Positions 19,814-29,403 of a DNA stretch of 64,000 nucleotides are shown one piece after another. The number at the start of each line of letters is the position of its first letter. The stretch's first letter is position 1. Source of the DNA: Streptococcus pseudopneumoniae (GTDB lineage Bacteria; Bacillota; Bacilli; Lactobacillales; Streptococcaceae). The position numbers and the translations under genes were made by a program. The notes under the pieces were generated by a model. It was given only the letters and a program-made list of their open reading frames with translations. It was not told where the DNA came from and made no database searches. The stretch is from assembly GCF_001073085.1 (NCBI RefSeq), contig NZ_JVFV01000044.1:62001-126000 (forward strand). The letters run 5' to 3'.

Positions 19814-19916
19814 TACTCTTCGAAAATCTCTCTAAACTGTGTCAGCCTTACCTTGCCTAACTCAAGTTATGCCTACGGTTAGCTTCCTAGTTTATTCTTT
19901 GATTTTCATTGAGTAT
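19813..19916 (+). repeat. BOX element, A-C form
   Basis: About 104 bp from ATACTCTTCGAAAATC to GATTTTCATTGAGTAT, beginning at the last base of the mutL stop codon and ending 17 bases before ruvA. No boxB module. It would form a long stem-loop in the mutL-ruvA message. Confidence 0.85.
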
Positions 19917-19933
19917 AAATTGAAGGGAAAATT

Positions 19934-20527
19934 ATGTACGAATATCTAAAGGGTATCATTACCAAAATTACTGCTAAATACATCGTCCTAGAAGCAAACG
20001 GAATCGGCTATATCCTACACGTAGCAAACCCCTATGCCTACTCAGGACAAGTCAATCAGGAAGCGCAAATCTATGTGCATCAAGTTGTTCGTGAAGATGC
20101 TCTTCTGCTTTACGGTTTCCGTTCGGAAGACGAGAAAAACCTCTTTCTCAGCTTGATTTCTGTATCAGGCATTGGCCCTGTTTCTGCTCTTGCTATTATC
20201 GCAGCTGATGACAATGCAGGTCTCGTTCAAGCTATCGAGACCAAGAATATCACCTACTTGACCAAGTTTCCGAAGATTGGTAAGAAAACAGCCCAGCAGA
20301 TGGTGCTAGACCTAGAAGGTAAAGTGGTTGTGGCAGGCGATGACCTCCCTGCTAAGACTACTGCTCCATCTAGCAACGATAACCAAGAATTGGAAGAAGC
20401 TATGGAAGCTATGTTGGCCTTGGGCTACAAGGCAACCGAGCTTAAGAAAATCAAGAAATTCTTTGAAGGAACTTCAGATACTGCTGAAAACTACATCAAA
20501 TCTGCCCTTAAGATGTTGGTGAAATAG
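19934..20527 (+). CDS. ruvA: Holliday junction DNA helicase subunit RuvA
   Basis: Tetrameric junction-binding subunit that loads RuvB; 197 residues. N-terminal OB-fold ([12 protein letters not shown]...), tandem helix-hairpin-helix motifs ([12 protein letters not shown] and [12 protein letters not shown]), a flexible linker rich in Thr/Ser/Ala, and a C-terminal UBA-like RuvB-contact domain ([18 protein letters not shown]). GAAGGG is the ribosome site, lying just after the BOX element. Downstream tag starts 9 bases after the stop, so ruvA-tag-CPBP is one operon. Confidence 0.96.
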   Translation: MYEYLKGIITKITAKYIVLEANGIGYILHVANPYAYSGQVNQEAQIYVHQVVREDALLLYGFRSEDEKNLFLSLISVSGIGPVSALAIIAADDNAGLVQAIETKNITYLTKFPKIGKKTAQQMVLDLEGKVVVAGDDLPAKTTAPSSNDNQELEEAMEAMLALGYKATELKKIKKFFEGTSDTAENYIKSALKMLVK

Positions 20528-20536
20528 GAGAAGAAG

Positions 20537-21100
20537 ATGCCAAAACGCTGTGGCTGGGTTAAAATGAACAACCCTCTATATGTAGCCTACCACGATGAGG
20601 AATGGGGCCAGGCCCTCCATGATGACCGAGCACTTTTTGAGTTGCTTTGCATGGAGACTTATCAGGCTGGTCTTTCTTGGGAAACGGTGCTCAATAAACG
20701 CCAAGCCTTCCGAAAAGCTTTTTATGGCTATCAAGTCCAACGAGTCGCAGACATGACGGATGAAGAACTGGAAGATCTGATGAATAATTCAGCTATCATC
20801 CGCAATCGTGCCAAGATATTTGCCACCCGTGCCAACGCCCAGGCTTTTCTACAAGTTCAGAAAGAGTATGGCTCTTTTGATGCTTATCTCTGGTCTTTTG
20901 TAGATGGGAAGACCTTGGTCAATGATATCCCGGACTACAGTCAAGCACCAGCCAAAACGCCTTTGTCTGAAAAAATATCCAAGGATCTCAAAAAACGTGG
21001 TTTTAAGTTCACTGGACCAGTCGCTGTCTTGTCCTATCTGCAGGTTGCAGGGCTAGTTGATGACCATGAGAATGATTGTGAATGGAAGGGTCTTAAATGA
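20537..21100 (+). CDS. tag: DNA-3-methyladenine glycosylase I
   Basis: Removes 3-methyladenine from alkylated DNA; 187 residues. The N terminus MPKRCGWVKMNNPLYVAYHDEEWG carries the first zinc ligands (C5 and the H of YHDEEWG), and the C-terminal DDHENDCEW supplies the second pair, as in E. coli Tag. The ETYQAGLSW segment near the active site is typical. AGGAGAAG precedes the ATG. It overlaps the next ORF by the ATGATG junction, indicating coupling. Confidence 0.95.
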   Translation: MPKRCGWVKMNNPLYVAYHDEEWGQALHDDRALFELLCMETYQAGLSWETVLNKRQAFRKAFYGYQVQRVADMTDEELEDLMNNSAIIRNRAKIFATRANAQAFLQVQKEYGSFDAYLWSFVDGKTLVNDIPDYSQAPAKTPLSEKISKDLKKRGFKFTGPVAVLSYLQVAGLVDDHENDCEWKGLK

Positions 21101-21771
21101 TGTCTACAAAATATAAGGGAGTTCTGATTTTTGGGATTCTCTATATAGTCCTTTTTGTGTTTGATGGTATACGAGTATTTGATGCTCCATTGCCTTCTTC
21201 TGCAGGGACCTATTTAGTCTATACCATCATGTTTGTGTATGGTTGCTTCTTATTTAAGTCCCTATTGCTCCAAAAGTGGGAAGAGGTTAGAAATTCTAAA
21301 AGGAAATTTATCTTTGGGGTTTTAAAAGGCTGGGCCTTGCTTTTCATTTTAACCATTCTCTTTGGGCTCCTATCGGAAATGTTGAGACAGATGTTGGGAT
21401 TAAGCGGACAGGGACTAAACGAGGCTAATATACAAACTGCCTTTAAAGAACAACCACTACTGATAGCGGTTTTTGCCTGTGTCATAGGCCCTTTAGTGGA
21501 AGAGCTCTTTTTCCGTCAAATTTTATTGAGATATTTAAGGAAAAGTCTGCCAACTTGGCTGAGTGTCTTTTTGGTCGGCCTTGCCTTTGCGCTTACTCAT
21601 ATGCACAGTTTGTCTTTATCAGAGTGGGTCGGTGCAGTCGGATACCTAGGTGGGGGTCTTGCTTTTTCTATTATTTATGTGAAAGAAAAGGAGAATATCT
21701 ACTATCCCCTACTTGTTCACATGTTAGGCAATAGCCTAGCCTTGATCATTTTAGCTATCGGTAGTATGTGA
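21097..21771 (+). CDS. CPBP family intramembrane glutamic protease
   Basis: Rce1/CAAX-protease-like membrane protein of 224 residues with six or so hydrophobic segments. Catalytic motifs are EELFFRQ (EExxxR), FALTHMHS and a final HMLGNSLA. In Gram-positive bacteria such proteins are found next to bacteriocin loci or in housekeeping positions, and their substrates are usually unknown; no peptide gene is seen here. The start may be either of two adjacent ATGs (21097 or 21100), which overlap the tag stop codon. Third gene of ruvA-tag-CPBP. Confidence 0.88.
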   Translation: MMSTKYKGVLIFGILYIVLFVFDGIRVFDAPLPSSAGTYLVYTIMFVYGCFLFKSLLLQKWEEVRNSKRKFIFGVLKGWALLFILTILFGLLSEMLRQMLGLSGQGLNEANIQTAFKEQPLLIAVFACVIGPLVEELFFRQILLRYLRKSLPTWLSVFLVGLAFALTHMHSLSLSEWVGAVGYLGGGLAFSIIYVKEKENIYYPLLVHMLGNSLALIILAIGSM

Positions 21772-21793
21772 TGAAAATGCTAGTAACGATACT

Positions 21794-21823
21794 GAAAAAA
21801 GCTGAGAAATTCTTCCCAGCTTT
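21794..21823. terminator. Bidirectional terminator between CPBP and S66 peptidase genes
   Basis: AAAAAAGCTGAGAA / TTCCCAGCTTTA stem between convergent genes. The right arm touches the stop codon of the minus-strand gene. Confidence 0.8.
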
Positions 21824-22853
21824 ATTTGTTATAGTCAAAGCGAATGACTTGCTCCATTGCATCTACATGGGCGTGAACTCCGAAGGGGACAATTGCTCTT
21901 GGAGTTGCATGTCCGACATTCAGATTATAGACAATTGGGATATTGCTATCAATGATATCCAATAGTGCCTCTTTATAGTCGTCATAGAAAGTCTCATCCA
22001 TAGGTTTTCCGACCAAGAGTCCACTGATGACCGCGAATATGCCAGTGTCCTTCAAAGTCCGCAACATCTTTTTGAAGTCGTCAGGTTCAGGCTTTTCTTC
22101 GCTGGTTTCTAGCAAGAGGATTTTTCCTTCCCAGTCTGACAAGTCAGGGAAAAGTTTGTATTTTTGGCAGAGGTCTGTGCTATCTGCGTGTAGAGAGTTG
22201 TCAAAAATATCATAGAGAGACTCAAGACAACCACCGAGGATTTTCCCTGCGAATTGAGCATTGCCTTGTAACAAGTCAAAACCTGTATTTTCGTGACTAA
22301 CACGAGGTGTTCCCAGAGCCTTGGGACTATAATCAGTCCGTTCCTCATACCAAACGTTACTAGGGCGGATTTCCGAGATTCTACCAGTCTCAATCAATTC
22401 TTTAAAGTAGTGAAGGCTATAGTCAAGCATTTCCTTGTCTAATTCACAAATATCTGCTAAAAAGGATTGCCCATAAAAAGTCTTGATTCCTAGTTTATGC
22501 AACATGAGATGGTTCATGGTCGTATCCGAGAAGCCAAGAAAAATCTTTTGCTTGATAACCTTTTGTAGTTGGTCATTTTCAAAAAGATGGGGCAATAAAC
22601 GATAGGTATCGTTTCCACCGATGGTGCATAGGATCATGTCGATGCTATCATCAGAAAATACCTGAATCAAATCCTCTGCACGAGCTTCAGGATGTTCTTT
22701 GATAAAATCTAAGCCTTTTAGCGAATGAGGTAAAAAGATAGGATTGAGTCCAAGGCCCTTGAGACGTTGAATACCCAAGTCCACTTCGTGTTTGACAAAG
22801 TCTTCTCCGATAATGCCACTAGACAAACTAACAATACCAATAGTAGAAACCAT
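21822..22853 (-). CDS. S66 family peptidase (LD-carboxypeptidase/MccF-like)
   Basis: 343-residue serine peptidase of family S66, which includes LD-carboxypeptidases of murein recycling and MccF-like proteins that cleave acyl-AMP antibiotics. Likely triad: Ser of GFSDTT (nucleophile elbow, near residue 118), Glu of LLETSEEKPEPD, and His of NVGHATPRAIVPFG. The IGGNDTYRLLP segment and the longer middle region look more like the MccF branch than short LdcA, but I cannot decide by eye. There is no signal peptide, so it acts in the cytoplasm. CTAGGAGGATG precedes the start. Monocistronic, with terminators on each side. Confidence 0.85.
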   Translation of the reverse strand: MVSTIGIVSLSSGIIGEDFVKHEVDLGIQRLKGLGLNPIFLPHSLKGLDFIKEHPEARAEDLIQVFSDDSIDMILCTIGGNDTYRLLPHLFENDQLQKVIKQKIFLGFSDTTMNHLMLHKLGIKTFYGQSFLADICELDKEMLDYSLHYFKELIETGRISEIRPSNVWYEERTDYSPKALGTPRVSHENTGFDLLQGNAQFAGKILGGCLESLYDIFDNSLHADSTDLCQKYKLFPDLSDWEGKILLLETSEEKPEPDDFKKMLRTLKDTGIFAVISGLLVGKPMDETFYDDYKEALLDIIDSNIPIVYNLNVGHATPRAIVPFGVHAHVDAMEQVIRFDYNK

Positions 22854-22957
22854 ATCTCATCCTCCTAGAAATAAATTGATGCTATTGTATCACAAAAGAA
22901 GAGGGGAAACAACAAGAATTAGAATCAGAAAAAGGCTTTTAGATCACAAAAGTAAGC

Positions 22958-22989
22958 AAAAAAGCAACCGCTCGATGTGGTTGCTTTTT
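22958..22989. terminator. Terminator between S66 peptidase and SemiSWEET genes
   Basis: AAAAAGCAACC / GGTTGCTTTTT perfect stem with a 9-10 base loop; it serves the minus-strand SemiSWEET gene just to its right. Confidence 0.85.
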
Positions 22990-23004
22990 ATAGTAGTTAA
23001 TTTC

Positions 23005-23268
23005 TTATAGAGCAGTAAGGAAGGTCAGTCCGCCAAGGATAACCCCAGCTGAGTTTGGAATGATTAGAATCCAATCTTTCTTAGGCTCTTTTGTCCATCC
23101 GTAAATGACCCAGATTAAGCAAGAGACTGCTGCTGATAAAGGTTGGAATGGTTGAGCTTTGTTCCCTTGTAAATTGGCAAAAATTTGAGGGATGTAGGCT
23201 ATAAATACAATAATCCCGATAAAGGCACCAATTGAACCGACAATTTGATTAATTCTCTGTTTAGTCAT
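23005..23268 (-). CDS. SemiSWEET family sugar transporter
   Basis: 87-residue three-helix membrane protein of the bacterial SemiSWEET (PQ-loop) family, which works as a homodimer in facilitated sugar movement. The diagnostic PQ motif is in AYIPQIFANLQG (about residues 24-35), helix 2 has the SCLIWVIYGW pattern, and helix 3 has IPNSAGVILGG with the conserved Asn. AAGGAG precedes the ATG. Expressed alone from a good promoter (23294-23322). The substrate cannot be read from sequence. Confidence 0.85.
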   Translation of the reverse strand: MTKQRINQIVGSIGAFIGIIVFIAYIPQIFANLQGNKAQPFQPLSAAVSCLIWVIYGWTKEPKKDWILIIPNSAGVILGGLTFLTAL

Positions 23269-23293
23269 ATATATTTCTCCTTATTACTTTATT

Positions 23294-23322
23294 AGTATAA
23301 CAGAAAAACAACTTGGATTCAA
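23294..23322 (-). promoter_or_regulatory. SemiSWEET promoter
   Basis: Minus strand TTGAAT (23322-23317), 17-base spacer, TATACT (23299-23294), about 25 bases before the start codon. Confidence 0.75.
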
Positions 23323-23468
23323 GGACAAAACCTCGGGATTCTAAGGGAAGATTTTACATTAGAATGTTATTAGAAAATGTGGCTACTTTTCTTTGTAGAA
23401 TCGAAAAATGCTTTGGAGCCAGAATAAAAATAGTCTGTCTACAAAACACACTACTTTTATTGTTTATC

Positions 23469-24143
23469 TTAATATCTGGCAGGTCCTGCACTTGCGCTCT
23501 TAATGTTGAAACGTTTTTTGAGGTAGAAACGTAGGGCAAGGAGAGCTCCTCCAATCACCAATAAAACAAGTGGTGGGAGGCTGATGTTGATGGCTTGTGG
23601 AAGGAAGTTACTCAAGAAGAGGATGAGAACCCAAGCAAACATAGTCGCTAACATAACCAAAAGTGATTTCCAGAATGGAGGGCGTTGGCTACGGTCAGTA
23701 TCTGGTCCGTAGTAGCGGTAGATGAAGTGATAGAGAAGGTAAAAGGCAACTCCACCAAAGGCCCCTACACTGATAAGTGTTACCAAGCCGTAGGCAACGG
23801 GTTGGTTTGAGAAGAAGCTCATCAAGGCGCTAACTACTGCAAAAAGTCCTGTGATGAAAAGAGCTGAATCTAACATCATCAATTTTGGATCGTCGTTTTC
23901 TTTTGGATGTTCTTTTTCGTATTGCTCTTTTTCACTAAAGCTATGAGCCCAGTGAGTTGGTGCTCCGTAGATTGAACGAGCAGTCACACCTTTTGGTTGT
24001 TCTTCAAGGATGTGAGGAATGACTTCTTCAAGGATGGCCTTGATTTCAGCGTCGGTTTTTCCATCCTTTAGAAATTGTTGAGTTGCAATATGGATAAATT
24101 CTTGGTTTTTCTTGGTTAATTCTTTTAAATCAATCTGTGACAT
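23469..24143 (-). CDS. DUF1129 family membrane protein
   Basis: 224-residue protein with a soluble helical N-terminal part (1-95, including the KEHPKENDDPK charged linker) and four hydrophobic segments (about 95-120, 125-145, 165-185, 192-212). It matches the DUF1129 family of Firmicutes, which is uncharacterised. The SD is CAGGAG. It starts 12 bases after the corA stop, so corA-DUF1129 form a two-gene operon; that might hint at a membrane or ion-homeostasis role, but this is only association. Confidence 0.8.
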   Translation of the reverse strand: MSQIDLKELTKKNQEFIHIATQQFLKDGKTDAEIKAILEEVIPHILEEQPKGVTARSIYGAPTHWAHSFSEKEQYEKEHPKENDDPKLMMLDSALFITGLFAVVSALMSFFSNQPVAYGLVTLISVGAFGGVAFYLLYHFIYRYYGPDTDRSQRPPFWKSLLVMLATMFAWVLILFLSNFLPQAINISLPPLVLLVIGGALLALRFYLKKRFNIKSASAGPARY

Positions 24144-24155
24144 AATAACTCCTGT

Positions 24156-25100
24156 TTAGAACCATTTTTTATGGATGAGGTAAAGAGTGAGAGAGACACT
24201 CATAGCAAAGGCGATAAAGACGATGAGCCAGAAAGCATGCGGTTCTCCGTTTAGAGGAATTTCATTATCCTTAAAGTTCATTCCGTAGGCTGAGAAAATC
24301 ATGGTCGGGATGGACATAACGATAGTCACAAGTGCCAAGGTTTTCATGATATTGTTCTGGTTATTTGAAATGATAGAAGCAAAGGTCTCTGTCATAGAGT
24401 GAAGGACGTTTCCATAGATGTCCGCCATCTCGATGGCCTGTTGCGTTTCAATCAAGGTATCTTCCAGTAAGTCTTCGTCTTCGAGATATTTCTTGATATT
24501 GCTAGTTGCGCTGGTCAATTTTTTAATCACGCGCTCATTTGTCTTAAGTGAAGCTTTGAAGTAGACGATGGTCTTTTCCAACTCCATGAGTTCAATCAAT
24601 TCTTCGTTTCGAGTAGACTTGTGAAGTTGACTCTCAATCTGCTCACTCTTACGTTCAATTGAACGAAGGGCAGTTAGGTAAATCTCTGCATTGCGGTAGA
24701 GGATTTGGAAGATGAAGCGCGACCGCATGAAGGTATAGAAATTGCGAAGCCTACGATTGATAAAGATATCAAGAAGTGGTAGAGGCTCCAAACAGGTAGT
24801 GATGATAGCCTCTTCTGTGATGATAATCCCCAAGGGAATAGTCACGTAGTAGGTCTGGTTATTTCTTTCCTCTGTGATTGGGACGTCCACGATAATCAAG
24901 GTGTACTCATCTTCGATAGTAATACGAGACATTTCTTCCGCATCGAGCGGTGCACGGAGGTCTGCGATATCAATATCAAAGGCAGAGGCGATTTCCATCG
25001 ATTCGCTTTGAGTAGGATTGACGAGATTGATCCAAGTGCCCGGCTGGAGCGTATCGATCTCTTTAAATTCAGTTGTAGTTGAGAGAAAAACTTGTTTCAT
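24156..25100 (-). CDS. corA: CorA family magnesium/divalent cation transporter
   Basis: Pentameric membrane channel for Mg2+ (or related divalent cations), 314 residues. A large cytoplasmic N-terminal funnel domain, a long stalk helix (about 150-245), and two C-terminal membrane helices with the defining YGMNF signature between them (near residue 273). The usual MPEL-like loop is replaced by KDNEIPLNGEPHAF, acidic as expected. GATAGGAGATATG gives the ribosome site. Divergent from uvrA. A second Mg-type transporter (MgtA-like, 29634) lies 4.5 kb away. Confidence 0.93.
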   Translation of the reverse strand: MKQVFLSTTTEFKEIDTLQPGTWINLVNPTQSESMEIASAFDIDIADLRAPLDAEEMSRITIEDEYTLIIVDVPITEERNNQTYYVTIPLGIIITEEAIITTCLEPLPLLDIFINRRLRNFYTFMRSRFIFQILYRNAEIYLTALRSIERKSEQIESQLHKSTRNEELIELMELEKTIVYFKASLKTNERVIKKLTSATSNIKKYLEDEDLLEDTLIETQQAIEMADIYGNVLHSMTETFASIISNNQNNIMKTLALVTIVMSIPTMIFSAYGMNFKDNEIPLNGEPHAFWLIVFIAFAMSVSLTLYLIHKKWF

Positions 25101-25202
25101 ATCTCCTATCCTTTCCTAATCTATTCCGTGTTCCAGTGATTTTTGACACCGTACTATTATACTACAAATTCGGTTTTTTTGGTAATAGAATTTCACTTTT
25201 TT

Positions 25203-25211
25203 TGGTATAAT
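25203..25211 (+). promoter_or_regulatory. Extended -10 promoter of uvrA
   Basis: TGGTATAAT (extended -10) with no good -35. The ATG of the longest uvrA ORF lies inside this -10, so it cannot be the start; the ATG at 25243 is used. Confidence 0.7.
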
Positions 25212-25242
25212 GGAAAGCAACAATGAACTAGGAAGAAGTAAT

Positions 25243-28074
25243 ATGCAAGATAAGATTGTCATCCATGGGGCACGCGCCCATAATTTAAAAAATATAGATG
25301 TGGAAATTCCGCGTGACAAGCTAGTTGTGGTGACGGGACTATCTGGATCAGGAAAGTCTAGTTTAGCCTTTGATACCCTTTATGCAGAAGGGCAACGTCG
25401 CTACGTCGAAAGTCTGTCAGCCTACGCTCGTCAGTTTTTGGGCAATATGGAAAAGCCAGATGTGGACTCTATCGATGGTCTCAGCCCTGCCATTTCCATT
25501 GACCAGAAAACGACCAGTAAAAATCCTCGTTCGACGGTTGGGACAACAACGGAAATCAATGACTACCTACGTCTCCTCTATGCACGTGTCGGAACACCCT
25601 ACTGTATCAATGGGCATGGGGCTATCAAGGCTTCGTCAGTAGAGCAGATTGTAGACAAGGTCTTGGAATTGCCAGAACGCCAACGCTTGCAGATTCTAGC
25701 TCCCGTGATTCGTAAGAAAAAAGGGCAACATAAGACGTTGATTGAAAAGATTCAAAAGGATGGTTACGTCCGTGTCCGTGTCGATGGAGTTGTCTACGAC
25801 GTGACTGAAGTTCCTGAACTTGAAAAGAATAAACAACACAACATTGACGTGGTGGTAGACCGTATTATCATCAAAGATGGTATCCGTAGTCGTCTCTTTG
25901 ATTCGATTGAAGTAGCTCTCCGTATCGCTGAAGGATATGTCGTTATTGATACTATGGATGATTCAGAGTTGCTCTTTTCGGAGCACTATGCTTGTCCAGT
26001 ATGTGGATTTACGGTTCCAGAACTGGAACCTCGTCTCTTCTCCTTCAATGCACCGTTTGGCTCCTGTAGTGAGTGTGATGGTTTGGGAATCAAGCTAGAG
26101 GTTGATACGGACTTAGTAGTGCCAGATGCTAGCAAGACTCTTCGTGAGGGAGCCTTAGCGCCTTGGAACCCTATCTCTTCTAACTATTATCCAAATATGC
26201 TGGAACAAGCCATGACAGCCTTTGGAGTGGATATGGATACGCCTTTTGAGGACTTGTCTGAGGAGGATAAACATCACATTTTTTATGGTTCAGATGGGAA
26301 AGAATTCCATTTCCACTATGAAAATGAATTTGGTGGAGTTCGTGATATCGATATTCCATTTGAAGGAGTGCTTGGAAATATCAAGCGTCGCTATCATGAA
26401 ACAAATAGCGACTACACTCGTACACAAATGCGTCTCTATATGAACGAGCTGACTTGTGGCACCTGTCATGGTTATCGTCTCAATGACCAAGCCTTGTCTG
26501 TTCGTGTAGGAGGAGAGAAAGGACTCCATATCGGAGAAATTTCAGACCTCTCCATCGCAGACCATTTGGAAGTTATTGACCAGCTAACCCTATCTGAAAA
26601 TGAGGCTATTATCGCTCGTCCTATCCTGAAGGAAATCAAGGACCGCTTGACCTTCCTCAATAACGTGGGTCTTAACTATTTAACGTTATCCCGCTCGGCA
26701 GGAACCCTATCAGGTGGGGAGAGTCAACGTATTCGTTTGGCGACCCAGATTGGTTCCAATCTCTCAGGAGTTCTCTATATCCTTGATGAGCCATCCATCG
26801 GTCTTCACCAGAGGGACAATGACCGCCTGATTGCCAGCCTGAAAAAGATGCGTGACTTGGGGAATACCTTGATCGTGGTGGAACACGATGAAGATACTAT
26901 GCGAGAAGCTGATTATCTGATTGACGTTGGCCCTGGTGCAGGTGTCTTTGGTGGAGAAATTGTTGCTGCAGGAACGCCTAAACAGGTAGCTCGCAACAGC
27001 AAATCCATTACAGGACAGTATCTGTCAGGGAAACGCGCGATTCCAGTGCCGTCAGAACGTCGTGTAGGAAATGGACGCTTTATCGAAGTGATAGGCGCGC
27101 GTGAGAACAACTTGCAAAACATCACCGTTCGTTTCCCACTAGGAAAATTCATTGCGGTGACAGGGGTATCTGGTTCAGGGAAGTCTACCTTGATTAATAG
27201 CATCCTCAAAAAGGCTATTGCACAAAAGCTCAATCGCAATTCAGACAAGCCTGGTAAGTTTAAATCCATTACAGGAATCGAGCATATCGATCGTCTGATA
27301 GATATTGACCAGAGTCCAATTGGTCGAACACCGAGGTCTAATCCTGCGACCTATACAGGTGTATTTGATGATATTCGAGACCTCTTTGCTCAGACAAATG
27401 AAGCCAAGATTCGTGGCTATAAGAAGGGGCGTTTCAGTTTCAATGTCAAGGGTGGGCGCTGTGAGGCCTGCTCGGGTGACGGGATTATTAAGATTGAGAT
27501 GCACTTCTTGCCAGATGTATACGTAGCTTGTGAAGTCTGCCATGGGACCCGCTACAACAGTGAAACGCTAGAAGTTCACTACAAGGAAAAGAATATCTCG
27601 CAAGTCTTGGATATGACAGTCAACGACGCAGTAGAATTTTTCCAACATATTCCGAAAATTCAACGCAAACTCCAGACCATCAAAGATGTTGGTCTAGGTT
27701 ATGTGACCTTGGGACAACCAGCTACGACACTTTCTGGAGGGGAGGCTCAGCGTATGAAACTGGCTAGTGAACTTCACAAGCGCTCAACAGGGAAGTCTTT
27801 CTACATTTTAGATGAACCGACAACTGGTTTGCATACCGAGGATATCGCTCGCTTACTCACCGTTTTGTCCCGCTTTGTCGATGATGGGAATACAGTTCTC
27901 GTCATTGAGCACAATCTGGATGTTATCAAAACAGCAGACCATATTATCGACCTAGGACCAGAAGGTGGTGTCGGTGGCGGAACTATTATCGCAACAGGAA
28001 CACCAGAGGAAGTAGCTGCTAATGAAGCTAGCTATACAGGACAGTATTTGAAAGGAAAGTTACATCATGAATAA
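25243..28074 (+). CDS. uvrA: Excinuclease ABC subunit A
   Basis: Damage-recognition ATPase of nucleotide excision repair, 943 residues from MQDKIVIHG. Two ABC ATPase modules: Walker [10 protein letters not shown] (near residue 33) and GVSGSGKST; signatures LSGGESQR and LSGGEAQR. Zinc-binding cysteine pairs CPVC ... CSEC in the first half and CEAC ... CEVC in the second. AGGAAG precedes the chosen ATG; the upstream ATG overlaps the promoter. Its last 8 bases overlap the peptidase gene, forming a two-gene operon. No LexA-type or other SOS box was recognised. Confidence 0.97.
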   Translation: MQDKIVIHGARAHNLKNIDVEIPRDKLVVVTGLSGSGKSSLAFDTLYAEGQRRYVESLSAYARQFLGNMEKPDVDSIDGLSPAISIDQKTTSKNPRSTVGTTTEINDYLRLLYARVGTPYCINGHGAIKASSVEQIVDKVLELPERQRLQILAPVIRKKKGQHKTLIEKIQKDGYVRVRVDGVVYDVTEVPELEKNKQHNIDVVVDRIIIKDGIRSRLFDSIEVALRIAEGYVVIDTMDDSELLFSEHYACPVCGFTVPELEPRLFSFNAPFGSCSECDGLGIKLEVDTDLVVPDASKTLREGALAPWNPISSNYYPNMLEQAMTAFGVDMDTPFEDLSEEDKHHIFYGSDGKEFHFHYENEFGGVRDIDIPFEGVLGNIKRRYHETNSDYTRTQMRLYMNELTCGTCHGYRLNDQALSVRVGGEKGLHIGEISDLSIADHLEVIDQLTLSENEAIIARPILKEIKDRLTFLNNVGLNYLTLSRSAGTLSGGESQRIRLATQIGSNLSGVLYILDEPSIGLHQRDNDRLIASLKKMRDLGNTLIVVEHDEDTMREADYLIDVGPGAGVFGGEIVAAGTPKQVARNSKSITGQYLSGKRAIPVPSERRVGNGRFIEVIGARENNLQNITVRFPLGKFIAVTGVSGSGKSTLINSILKKAIAQKLNRNSDKPGKFKSITGIEHIDRLIDIDQSPIGRTPRSNPATYTGVFDDIRDLFAQTNEAKIRGYKKGRFSFNVKGGRCEACSGDGIIKIEMHFLPDVYVACEVCHGTRYNSETLEVHYKEKNISQVLDMTVNDAVEFFQHIPKIQRKLQTIKDVGLGYVTLGQPATTLSGGEAQRMKLASELHKRSTGKSFYILDEPTTGLHTEDIARLLTVLSRFVDDGNTVLVIEHNLDVIKTADHIIDLGPEGGVGGGTIIATGTPEEVAANEASYTGQYLKGKLHHE

Positions 28075-29128
28075 ACGTGTACAAGCATTTTTAGATAAAA
28101 TGCAAGAAAAAGAACTAGATGGAATCATTATCAATAACCTTAAAAATGTCTACTATTTGACAGGATTTTGGGGTTCAAATGGGACAGTCTTCATCAGCCG
28201 TGACCGTCAGGTCTTAGTGACAGATGCCCGCTATATTATCGCTGCCAAGCAAGAAGTAACCGGTTTTGAGATTTTTGCAGAGCGTGACGAGTTGGCTACT
28301 ATCGCAAAGATTGCAAAAGATATGGGCCTTTCTCGTATCGGATTTGAAGATGAGATTTCAGTTTCTTATTACCATCGCATGCAAACCGCCTTTGAAGGTT
28401 TAGAATTGCTTCCTCAGACGCAGTTTGTTGAAGCCCTTCGTATGATTAAGGACGAGACAGAGATTGCGACCATTCGTAAGGCTTGTTCCATCTCAGACCA
28501 AGCTTTCCACGATGCCCTTGACTTTATCAAGCTAGGTAAGACAGAGATTGAAATTGCCAACTTCCTGGACTTCCGTATGCGTGAATTAGGCGCTGCTGGT
28601 TTGTCTTTTGACACGATTCTAGCGAGTGGAATCAACTCTTCTAAACCTCATGCCCACCCAATGCACAAGCCAGTAGAACTAGGCGAAGCTATTACAATGG
28701 ACTTCGGTTGTCTTTATGACCACTATGTGAGTGATATGACTCGGACCATCTACCTCGGTCATGTCAGTGACGAGCAGGCAGAGATTTACAATACAGTTCT
28801 AAAAGCCAATCAAGCATTGATTGACCAAGCTAAGGATGGTTTAGGTTTCCGTGACTTTGATAAGATTCCTCGTGACATTATTGTGGAAGCAGGTTATGGA
28901 CAATACTTTACACACGGTATCGGACACGGTATCGGGCTTGATATCCACGAAGAACCTTACTTCAGTCAAACTTCCAAAGAAGTTATCAAAACTGGTATGG
29001 TCTTGACTGATGAACCGGGTATTTATATTGAAGGTAAATACGGGGTTCGTATCGAAGACGATATCCTGATTACAGATACCGGTTGTGAATTATTAACCCT
29101 TGCTCCAAAAGAATTAATCGTAATCTAA
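28067..29128 (+). CDS. M24 family Xaa-Pro dipeptidase/aminopeptidase
   Basis: Metallopeptidase cleaving X-Pro bonds, 353 residues. An N-terminal creatinase-like domain (1-125) precedes the pita-bread catalytic domain with the five metal ligands in [16 protein letters not shown] (two Asp), HGIGHGIG (His), DEPGIYI and RIEDDI (two Glu). Length and lack of signal peptide fit cytoplasmic PepP/PepQ-like enzymes; the name (pepP versus pepQ) is not settled by sequence alone. Starts inside the 3' end of uvrA with GGAAAG upstream, so translationally coupled. Confidence 0.92.
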   Translation: MNKRVQAFLDKMQEKELDGIIINNLKNVYYLTGFWGSNGTVFISRDRQVLVTDARYIIAAKQEVTGFEIFAERDELATIAKIAKDMGLSRIGFEDEISVSYYHRMQTAFEGLELLPQTQFVEALRMIKDETEIATIRKACSISDQAFHDALDFIKLGKTEIEIANFLDFRMRELGAAGLSFDTILASGINSSKPHAHPMHKPVELGEAITMDFGCLYDHYVSDMTRTIYLGHVSDEQAEIYNTVLKANQALIDQAKDGLGFRDFDKIPRDIIVEAGYGQYFTHGIGHGIGLDIHEEPYFSQTSKEVIKTGMVLTDEPGIYIEGKYGVRIEDDILITDTGCELLTLAPKELIVI

Positions 29129-29146
29129 GAAAAATGAGATAAATCG

Positions 29147-29175
29147 TTGACTTTTACTAGTTAAAGGTTTATACT
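29147..29175 (+). promoter_or_regulatory. Promoter of the mgtA-type operon
   Basis: TTGACT (29147-29152), 17-base spacer, TATACT (29170-29175), immediately ahead of the riboswitch. Confidence 0.85.
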
Positions 29176-29185
29176 GAAAGGCGAA

Positions 29186-29312
29186 AACGGTAGGTGAGGC
29201 TACCATAGGGATACGGATGGCTACCGCAAAGCAGTGGAGACACTACTCGTTGGTCAACAGTCCTGGTCGCGAAGGTCAAGACTAAGCTCATTTCATTGCC
29301 CTATGGAGTTAA
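29186..29312 (+). ncRNA. M-box (ykoK-type) magnesium riboswitch aptamer
   Basis: Contains the M-box hallmarks: TAGGTGAGGCT inside the hairpin GGTAG (29189-29193)/CTACC (29200-29204), ATA..GATAC, and GGTCAACAG (29252-29260). A long helix CATAGGG (29204-29210)/CCCTATG (29299-29305) closes the domain, and an internal hairpin AGTC...GACT spans 29259-29283. M-boxes sense Mg2+ and shut down Mg2+ transporter genes when it is plentiful; the downstream P-type ATPase is of the Mg-transport class. Assigned by eye; a covariance search (RF00380) would settle it. Confidence 0.82.
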
Positions 29313-29343
29313 AGCTTGAACGAAAACAGATCATAAGTTTTTT

Positions 29344-29372
29344 AGTCCTGCCATTTTATGGCAGGACTTTCT
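29344..29372 (+). terminator. Expression-platform terminator of the M-box
   Basis: AGTCCTGCC (29344-29352) pairs with GGCAGGACT (29360-29368), followed by a short T-rich tract. The 3' arm CAGGACT can instead pair with AGTCCTG at 29259-29265 inside the aptamer, so terminator and an alternative structure are mutually exclusive. Confidence 0.75.
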
Positions 29373-29403
29373 GCTGTTTTAAAACAAAGAAAGGAGACAA
29401 ACG

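Noticed and set aside
19937..19944. Exact TACGAATA (SigX box sequence)
   Set aside because: It lies inside the ruvA coding sequence (codons 2-4 after ATG), so it cannot drive ruvA; chance match from Tyr-Glu-Tyr codons.
25210..25242. Upstream ATG for uvrA
   Set aside because: The ATG is part of the TATAAT promoter, so it cannot be in the mRNA; 25243 has a ribosome site and matches the family N terminus.
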